Under the pieces are notes generated by a model. The model did not search any database. It was given only the letters and a program-made list of their open reading frames with translations, and was not told the DNA's origin. Of a stretch of 16,472 nt of DNA, positions 12,350 to 16,472 are shown piece after piece (position 1 is the first letter of the stretch; every line of letters begins with the position of its first letter). The DNA comes from Candidatus Saccharimonadota bacterium. GTDB taxonomy: Bacteria > Patescibacteriota > Saccharimonadia > Saccharimonadales > UBA10212. The translations under genes were made by a program, and so were the position numbers. The stretch lies in the NCBI GenBank assembly GCA_028288985.1, contig JAQGHE010000036.1, positions 1 to 16,472 of the forward strand. Reading direction: 5' to 3'.

Positions 12350-12362
12350 CCTCCGTAGGAGG
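12350..12362 (+). promoter_or_regulatory. Ribosome binding site buried in a hairpin
   Basis: CCTCC (12350-12354), GTA, GGAGG (12358-12362) is a perfect 5-bp hairpin whose 3' arm is the Shine-Dalgarno sequence for the GTG start at 12368 (5-base spacing). A-U and G-U pairs can extend it to 7 bp. A second CCTCC at 12316-12320 could pair with the same GGAGG. This suggests control of translation initiation by RNA folding. Confidence 0.5.
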
Positions 12363-12367
12363 TTATA

Positions 12368-13417
12368 GTGTCCAGAAACTTTGAATTCTTGTTATATGAT
12401 CCGAGGAAATTTTTTGCGGTTGCCGCAGTATTATTATTAGTTGCGCCTATATCGCTCGTGGGTTTGCTAGAGTCCAGCGCGAAGTCCCTTACTATTAATT
12501 CCCCGCGCGATTGTGACTCTAATGCGGTAATTCGCTGCGGAGCCTTAAATTTTACAGAGCTGGAAAACCGCTCTCAGCAACCGGGTGTAACTGAAATCTT
12601 TAATTCTTTTGGCATAAGTCCTCAGGAGATAGCTGGCGCCAGACAAACAGCCGTTGAAGGAAGTGTTACCAGTAGCAATACAGTTATAGTAGACGGCCAG
12701 GTTGTGGCGACTAATGCGGTTACGGCGGGTCGGCAGAATATGAGCGGCAGTACGGCAGTAACCAGCGGAGGGGTAACTTTTTTTAGAAGGCCGCCCAGCG
12801 TGTCATTTGTTTCCAGCCCGTTGCCGGCTTTTGTCTTTATGAATAATGGCCGGTTTTCTTCGGCTATTATAGCCAGCTGTGGTAATCCGGTTATTGCCAC
12901 TCCGGTTCCCCAAACACCACGGCCCGCAAGGATTGTACCTACACCGGCACCCACTCCTACTCCTACTCCTACTCCCACTACAACCACACCGCCTGCAGTA
13001 ATTCAGCCTCAGCCTGTGACAGTAATCAATAACAATACCCAGACCCAACAACAGCAGCAACAGCAGCAATCTGCTCCAACGACCTCAACAACCCCAACGA
13101 CACCCACCACTTCGACCCCAACAACCCCAACGACTCCAACTCCGTCAACTCCTATAACTTCGCCCACCCCTTCTCAAACACAAACGCAAGCTCAAAGCCA
13201 AACCGCGCCAGTCCCGCAAGCCCAAAGTCAGAATGAAACTACAGCAGCAGTTGTACCAACCACCCCCACAGCTCAGCAAGCGGCTGCTCCCGCTGCTTCC
13301 ACCACTCCCACTACTTTGCCCAACACAGGCTCCGGCGACGGAGTGTTCGTTATCAGCGGAGCGGCGACAGTTGTCGGCACAATTGGCCATATGGTCTATC
13401 AGCGCCGCCGGCTTTAA
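12368..13417 (+). CDS. LPNTG-anchored surface protein with Thr/Pro/Gln-rich stalk
   Basis: This 349-residue cell-surface protein has an N-terminal membrane segment (about 15-34, FFAVAAVLLLVAPISLVGLL) that exports the chain. Residues 48-175 form a domain of a type I associate with Saccharibacteria: CDSNAVIRCGALNFTEL, EGSVTSSNTVIVDGQVVATN, TAGRQNMSGSTAV, FFRRPPSVSFVSS and IIASCGNPV. Three cysteines (DCDS, RCGA, SCGN) may form disulfides. A long disordered stalk follows: (TP)n, NNNTQTQQQQQQQQ, and PTTSTTPTTPTT-like repeats. The end is a sorting signal, LPNTG at 317-321, a hydrophobic helix, then RRRL. The sortase at 11462 is the likely anchoring enzyme. The start is GTG at 12368 with GGAGG 5 bases before it, inside a hairpin. 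Substrate or partner binding is unknown. Confidence 0.88.
   Translation: MSRNFEFLLYDPRKFFAVAAVLLLVAPISLVGLLESSAKSLTINSPRDCDSNAVIRCGALNFTELENRSQQPGVTEIFNSFGISPQEIAGARQTAVEGSVTSSNTVIVDGQVVATNAVTAGRQNMSGSTAVTSGGVTFFRRPPSVSFVSSPLPAFVFMNNGRFSSAIIASCGNPVIATPVPQTPRPARIVPTPAPTPTPTPTPTTTTPPAVIQPQPVTVINNNTQTQQQQQQQQSAPTTSTTPTTPTTSTPTTPTTPTPSTPITSPTPSQTQTQAQSQTAPVPQAQSQNETTAAVVPTTPTAQQAAAPAASTTPTTLPNTGSGDGVFVISGAATVVGTIGHMVYQRRRL
12948..13170 (+). repeat. Low-complexity Pro/Thr and Gln repeats in the LPNTG gene
   Basis: CACTCCTACTCC-type hexamer repeats (TPTPTP) run at about 12951-12985. CAA/CAG triplets encoding eight glutamines in a row lie at about 13047-13071. ACC/ACT-CCA-rich repeats follow to about 13160. 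Such tracts are prone to length change by slippage and encode an extended stalk. Confidence 0.75.
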
Positions 13418-13438
13418 GCAGAGGAGTACTTAAAAAAT

Positions 13439-13891
13439 ATGCAGACTTACGATATACCCTTCATCCCAAGCTCGGACGATAGCGTAAAGACTATGATGAA
13501 ATTGGCCCGTCCCCAAAAAGGAGAGACAGCCGTGGATCTTGGCGCCGGCGACGGGAAGCTGGTTATTGCCCTAGCCCAAAGAGGGGTCTATGTTACAGGA
13601 GTAGAAATCGACGAAGAGCGTTGGAGTTTGATTAATGCCAGAATTAAGATCAGTCAGCTTCAGGATCTGGCCAAAACTATCCACGGAAATCTTTGGGAAC
13701 AAGATCTCAGCAACTATGATCTGATAGTTCTGTATGGAGTAACCAGCATCATGGAGAGATTGGAAAGCAAAATAAAAAACGAAGCTAAAAGCACCTGCAG
13801 GGTAGTCTCGAACCGGTTTGAATTTCCAACGTGGCAGCCGGCAGAGGTCCTCGACCACGTATATCTGTACAGGCTGCAGAAAGCTCAGTGA
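13439..13891 (+). CDS. FAM173-like class I methyltransferase
   Basis: This 150-residue SAM-dependent methyltransferase has motif I VDLGAGDGKLVIALA at 32-46, the acidic residue ending strand 2 at E56 (GVEID), and the strand 4 region YDLIVLYGV (93-101). Several family-specific pieces match the FAM173 group, whose eukaryotic members methylate lysines of the ADP/ATP carrier and ATP synthase subunit c: FIPSSDDSV before the fold, NLWEQDLSNYD, IMERLESKIKNEA and RVVSNRFEFPTW near the end. A lysine-methylating activity is therefore possible, but this is by analogy. GAGGAG at 13421-13426 is 12 bases from the ATG, a long spacing. The last bases overlap the PIN gene (GTGA 13888-13891), so the two are coupled. 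Confidence 0.8.
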   Translation: MQTYDIPFIPSSDDSVKTMMKLARPQKGETAVDLGAGDGKLVIALAQRGVYVTGVEIDEERWSLINARIKISQLQDLAKTIHGNLWEQDLSNYDLIVLYGVTSIMERLESKIKNEAKSTCRVVSNRFEFPTWQPAEVLDHVYLYRLQKAQ

Positions 13892-14286
13892 AACCGGTTA
13901 TATTGGACACAAATGTGTTTATAGCCGCCGCATTTAATCCTCGTAGTTCATCGGCTAAGATTATCCAGGCTATCCGGGACGGCTCACTAAGTTTGGTGTG
14001 GGATGAATCTATAAAATCCGAAATTAAAAAAATGCTTACCCAAATTCCTCACACAAGTTGGGGCGACTTTTCTTCACTATTTCAAGAAGCAAACAAACAC
14101 AATACAAAAACCAGCCCGGATCATTTTGTCGCAATTGAAGACCCGGACGACCGCAAGTTTGCCGCGCTGGCCAAAGATACGGGAGCAACTCTCGTTACAA
14201 ATGACGTTCATTTACTAGGCACCAAAAGCCAAACAGGCCTGGACGTTATCTCGCCAAATGACTTCGCTAAAGAGAGTTTAAGCTGA
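13888..14286 (+). CDS. PIN-domain ribonuclease-like protein
   Basis: PIN domains are metal-dependent RNases, many of them toxins. From GTG 13888 the protein has 132 residues and opens MKPVILDTNVFIAAAF, with the first acidic residue D7. Further acidic positions are E40 or E44 (VWDESIKSEI), D88 (EDPDDRKFAALA) and D106 (ATLVTNDVHLL), which together form the usual metal site. The pattern fits the 'putative toxin, PIN family' group. An ATG-less upstream extension to 13831 in the same frame lies wholly within the methyltransferase gene and is less likely. The start overlaps the methyltransferase stop by four bases. No small antitoxin-like gene is adjacent on either side, so a toxin-antitoxin role is unsupported; coupling to a methyltransferase suggests another job. 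Confidence 0.8.
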   Translation: MKPVILDTNVFIAAAFNPRSSSAKIIQAIRDGSLSLVWDESIKSEIKKMLTQIPHTSWGDFSSLFQEANKHNTKTSPDHFVAIEDPDDRKFAALAKDTGATLVTNDVHLLGTKSQTGLDVISPNDFAKESLS

Positions 14287-14321
14287 ACGGACAAAGGATT
14301 GTTACAGACATCATCTCGACT

Positions 14322-14349
14322 TTGTGCGAAAATTGATAACGACTATATA
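14322..14349 (+). promoter_or_regulatory. Probable promoter of the third VOC gene
   Basis: TTGTGC (14322-14327) and TATATA (14344-14349) are 16 bases apart in the short gap after the PIN gene. The predicted start near 14356 would fall within the Shine-Dalgarno AAGGAGG (14352-14358), so the leader would be very short. Moderate support only. Confidence 0.35.
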
Positions 14350-14363
14350 ACAAGGAGGAAACC

Positions 14364-14783
14364 ATGGACGACAAAATAACGCTGGAGCCGTATATATTCT
14401 TTAGAGGACAATGCAGGGAAGCTATGGAATTTTATAAAGGAGTTTTTGGCGGCGAGCTGGAAATGCAGACCGTAGACGAGACGCCTACGGATTTCCCGGG
14501 CAAAGAAGCCATGAAGGGGCAAATTATGCACGCTAGCTTGAAGGGTGGCGATATTAACCTGATGGCTAGCGATTCCCAAAATGCCAGCCCGAAAACGGCC
14601 AAAGTTGAACTATCGCTGGGTGGCTATGACGAGCCAAAGATGCGCAAAATGTTTGACGATCTTGCCGAGGGCGGCGAAGTAAAAACGCCCTTGAAAAAAG
14701 AATTTTGGGGTGACATCTTCGGCAACTTAACAGACAAGTACGGCGTTGACTGGATGATGAATATCGGCACCAAAAAAGACTAG
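14364..14783 (+). CDS. VOC superfamily PhnB-like protein, copy 3
   Basis: This 139-residue protein is of the PhnB-like VOC group, as in the two operon copies, but of the more widespread form. It has LEPYIFFRGQCREAMEFYKGVFGGELEMQ near the N-terminus, then IMHASLKGGDINLMASD (48-64) and a C-terminal FWGDIFGNLTDKYGVDWMMNI, where W-G-x-x-F-G-x-x-x-D-x-x-G is a family signature. The role is unknown; such proteins are often annotated glyoxalase/bleomycin resistance-like. It has a strong ribosome binding site (AAGGAGG 14352-14358, 5-base spacing) and appears to be transcribed alone. It is not a close copy of the operon pair. Confidence 0.88.
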   Translation: MDDKITLEPYIFFRGQCREAMEFYKGVFGGELEMQTVDETPTDFPGKEAMKGQIMHASLKGGDINLMASDSQNASPKTAKVELSLGGYDEPKMRKMFDDLAEGGEVKTPLKKEFWGDIFGNLTDKYGVDWMMNIGTKKD

Positions 14784-14978
14784 TTTCATTCGGTTATTAA
14801 ACGGCGTGTAACCTTTCTTACTGAATAATCCTCAATTTGTTTAATACTAGGACCTAAGCCGGCGGTCGCTCGAAGGTCGGCGAAATGGCCTGCTGGCAAA
14901 CTTATAAAACGGTTTGACCGGGCAGCCAGCGCCCAGTTCGCGGATGTCCGCCGGCGCCTGAGAGAGGGAGGCTTGACC
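14784..14978. other. Intergenic region before the HdeD-like gene
   Basis: No gene is supported. The second half is GC-rich with small inverted repeats, such as GCGG/CCGC around 14939-14952. Possible -10 boxes are TTTAAT near 14840 and TATAAA near 14904, neither with a convincing -35. A strong Shine-Dalgarno sequence ends the region. Confidence 0.35.
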
Positions 14979-15548
14979 ATGGCCGATAAAACTTCAGACA
15001 TTGTTGATACGGTAGCGGAAAGGTTTTGGTGGCTGGGAGCACTTCAGGGGATTTTAGCAATTTTTTTCGGTATAACGGCTACTGTCTGGCCGGCTCTGAC
15101 CTTAGTAACGCTAGTTTATCTTTTTAGCGCATTTATATTAACGGTGGCTATAGTGGAAATTATCAGAGGTTTTACCGGCATAGGCAGGCGTGCGGGATGG
15201 TGGATGTCGTTGCTAACCGGTTTTATCGGCATCGGCATATACCTAGTCAGACATCCCAACGTATCATTTGCTACCTTCATCCTGGTTGTGGGGATAGGCC
15301 TGATAGCTAGAGGCCTGATAGAACTGGTTATAGCATTCTCAGAAAGGATGCGGTCAGTATACCGAGTTTTGAACGTCATAGCCGGTCTGGCGGCCATCGC
15401 CGCCGGAATCGTAATTCTGCTGCAGCCGGTAGCCGGCGGGTTGGCCTTTGTCTGGATACTGGGTCTTTACGGTTTAATCATAGGAGCGATGTCTTTGGCG
15501 GTAGCCTTAGATCTTCACAACCAACCGCCACAGCCGCAAAGATTATGA
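14979..15548 (+). CDS. HdeD-like (DUF308) membrane protein
   Basis: This 189-residue membrane protein has about six helices (near 18-36, 42-63, 75-90, 97-120, 129-149 and 152-176). It opens FWWLGALQGILAIFFGITATVWP, the first repeat of the HdeD/DUF308 family, followed by LVYLFSAFILTVAIVEIIRG and internal repeats containing GIGLIARGLIEL and GLAAIAAGIVILLQP. E. coli HdeD is tied to acid resistance; family members are otherwise uncharacterised. ATG 14979 is preferred over TTG 14973, because GAGGGAGG at 14964-14971 is 7 bases from the former and touches the latter. The stop overlaps the start of the PrsW-like gene (ATGA 15545-15548). Confidence 0.85.
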   Translation: MADKTSDIVDTVAERFWWLGALQGILAIFFGITATVWPALTLVTLVYLFSAFILTVAIVEIIRGFTGIGRRAGWWMSLLTGFIGIGIYLVRHPNVSFATFILVVGIGLIARGLIELVIAFSERMRSVYRVLNVIAGLAAIAAGIVILLQPVAGGLAFVWILGLYGLIIGAMSLAVALDLHNQPPQPQRL

Positions 15549-16336
15549 GCAGAACCAGCTGGCTGAAGATTCTAGCCGGCGGGGTAATATCATTTATCTT
15601 GCTGGAGAGGGTATTGGTGGCTACCGGAAATATAGATTACGTTCCCTCGCTGCTGGTTGTCGGGACGGTTACCGTTCCACTGGCTTTTTGTGCTTTCTTA
15701 TATACTCGCGCCAGGCAGCCTGATGTCCGGCTGACGACCTTGGGATTATGCGCCGTCTGGGGCGGCGTTTTGGGCACCGTCATTGCCGGTTTTCTGGAAT
15801 ATCACACGCTGTTGAGTCTGGGCTCGATACCGACCCTGGCTATAGGCTTGATTGAAGAAACTGCCAAACTGCTGGTGCCGGCTTACTTTATACTTACCCG
15901 GCCGTATAAGAACGAGTCGGACGGCATAATACTGGGCGCTGCCGCTGGTGCCGGCTTCGCCGTGCTGGAGAGCATGGGCTATGGTCTGGTAGCCCTTTTA
16001 ATCAGCCAAGGTAACATAACCGCTACCTTCCAGACGCTGCTGTTTAGGGCAATGATGGCTCCGGCTGCTCATATTGCCTGGTCGGGTTTGCTTGGCGGTG
16101 CACTTTGGCGGGCCAAATATAGCCCCGAGGGCGGCAGGCTGCGGCAATTCTTTTTCACATTCGCTGGAGTTGTACTGCTGCATGCGCTGTGGGACAGCGT
16201 AACCTTCATCCTTGGATACGTAGTTTTGGGCATTGTCAGCCTGTCTTGGCTAATACGGAGAGTGCACCATGCCGCCGGAAGGACGGCGGCTCGCCGTTTA
16301 AATGTCCGAAGTATTAAAACTCACAGCCTCCTATAA
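15545..16336 (+). CDS. PrsW-family intramembrane metalloprotease
   Basis: This 263-residue multi-pass membrane protein has the PrsW/CAAX-protease-like catalytic set: E104-E105 in IGLIEETAKLLVP, E142 in GAGFAVLESMGYG, H176 in APAAHIAWSGLLGG and H213 with D217 in LHALWDSVTF. B. subtilis PrsW cuts the anti-sigma factor RsiW; other members have unknown targets. Hydrophobic helices alternate with short loops, and the C-terminus is basic (RRVHHAAGRTAARR). The ATG overlaps the HdeD-like stop by four bases, indicating coupled translation. A combined envelope-stress role is a reasonable inference. No anti-sigma or sigma gene is seen in this window. Confidence 0.88.
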   Translation: MSRTSWLKILAGGVISFILLERVLVATGNIDYVPSLLVVGTVTVPLAFCAFLYTRARQPDVRLTTLGLCAVWGGVLGTVIAGFLEYHTLLSLGSIPTLAIGLIEETAKLLVPAYFILTRPYKNESDGIILGAAAGAGFAVLESMGYGLVALLISQGNITATFQTLLFRAMMAPAAHIAWSGLLGGALWRAKYSPEGGRLRQFFFTFAGVVLLHALWDSVTFILGYVVLGIVSLSWLIRRVHHAAGRTAARRLNVRSIKTHSLL

Positions 16337-16344
16337 GCATTAAT

Positions 16345-16353
16345 TGTTATAGT
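16345..16353 (+). promoter_or_regulatory. Extended -10 promoter of the aldo/keto reductase gene
   Basis: TGTTATAGT (16345-16353) is an extended -10 element with one mismatch from TATAAT. Transcription should start near 16360, followed by a short leader with the purine-rich AATAGGGGGC before the ATG at 16378. The 14 bases ACGTAATAGGGGG(A/C) also precede the 3419 gene. Confidence 0.5.
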
Positions 16354-16377
16354 GGATTTACGTAATAGGGGGCTGCC

Positions 16378-16472
16378 ATGAAAACACGCAAACTACGAGA
16401 TTTAGAAGTATCTGAGATTGGGCTGGGATGTATGGGCATGAGCGAATTTTACGGCACTTCAAACGAAGCCGA
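16378..16472 (+). CDS. Aldo/keto reductase, N-terminal part (3' end outside window)
   Basis: Only the first 31 codons are present; the frame runs off the window end. MKTRKLRDLEVSEIGLGCMG followed by MSEFYG is the classic start of aldo/keto reductases of the AKR family (strand 1 'LGxxL-VS-IGLGCMGMSxFYG'), NADPH-dependent carbonyl reductases with a TIM-barrel fold. Catalytic Asp, Tyr, Lys and His lie beyond the window. The purine-rich sequence TAGGGGGC before the ATG acts as ribosome binding site, and an extended -10 box lies upstream. Confidence 0.88.
   Translation, partial: MKTRKLRDLEVSEIGLGCMGMSEFYGTSNEA

Larger units (their letters stand above)
12077..12367. other. Gene-free, highly structured intergenic region (291 bases)
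   Basis: No coding sequence is supported. In order it holds: a four-way-junction RNA candidate (12085-12174); a stretch with a small hairpin (CGAA..TTCG near 12193-12205); a perfect 10-bp hairpin (12228-12274); an AT-rich 7-bp inverted repeat, TTATTAA (12281-12287) with TTAATAA (12295-12301); two small hairpins (ATCC 12314-12317 with GGAT 12327-12330; TTGTA 12334-12338 with TACAA 12344-12348); and a hairpin over the ribosome binding site (12350-12362). The first 200 bases are strongly GC-rich, the last 90 AT-rich. Confidence 0.6.

Noticed and set aside
13888..14286. PIN toxin of a toxin-antitoxin pair
   Set aside because: No small antitoxin-like gene lies next to it; the upstream partner is a methyltransferase.

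Overview
The window looks like a chromosomal segment of a member of the Candidate Phyla Radiation (Patescibacteria), most probably an environmental Saccharibacteria (TM7). This rests on gene content and on protein sequences that I recognise by eye: rnc, rpsP, khpA and trmD in a row; a surface protein with an N-terminal domain of a kind I associate with Saccharibacteria and an LPNTG anchor; and many short conserved membrane proteins. TGA is used repeatedly as a normal stop (for example at 2714-2716, 3980-3982 and 15546-15548). This argues against the UGA=Gly code of Gracilibacteria and Absconditabacteria. No database search was possible.

Layout. Positions 1-4571 form a housekeeping block on the plus strand: the end of a NUDIX hydrolase, RNase III, ribosomal protein S16, the KH-domain protein KhpA, a HAD hydrolase overlapping TrmD, then a DoxX-like membrane protein overlapping an Mn-type superoxide dismutase. 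A hairpin pair at 4582-4633 can terminate transcription from both sides. Two minus-strand membrane-protein genes follow (4636-6073). A divergent region at 6074-6145 launches a detoxification-type operon on the plus strand: an ArsR repressor with a perfect operator across its own start codon, then SRPBCC, VOC, SRPBCC, VOC, a truncated DUF4287 remnant, and a DHA2-type drug efflux pump (6145-9967). A convergent gene for a PH-like protein closes that region.

Positions 10786-13417 are a cell-surface region: a secreted cysteine-repeat protein, a sortase directly after it, an intergenic stretch of about 290 bases rich in perfect inverted repeats, and an LPNTG-anchored surface protein. The first two genes and the intergenic stretch look GC-richer and more C/G-ending in codon use than their neighbours, which suggests acquisition from an actinobacterium-like source. 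Next come a FAM173-like methyltransferase overlapping an orphan PIN nuclease, a third VOC protein, an HdeD-like protein overlapping a PrsW-like membrane protease, and the start of an aldo/keto reductase that runs off the window.

The most unusual features are: (i) a 90-nt segment at 12085-12174 that folds on paper into a closed four-way junction, followed by a 47-nt hairpin and by a leader whose ribosome binding site is buried in a hairpin; (ii) the 14-cysteine repeat protein coupled to a sortase; (iii) the ArsR operator that contains the start codon in an apparently leaderless transcript; (iv) several other promoters placed so that transcription should begin at the start codon.
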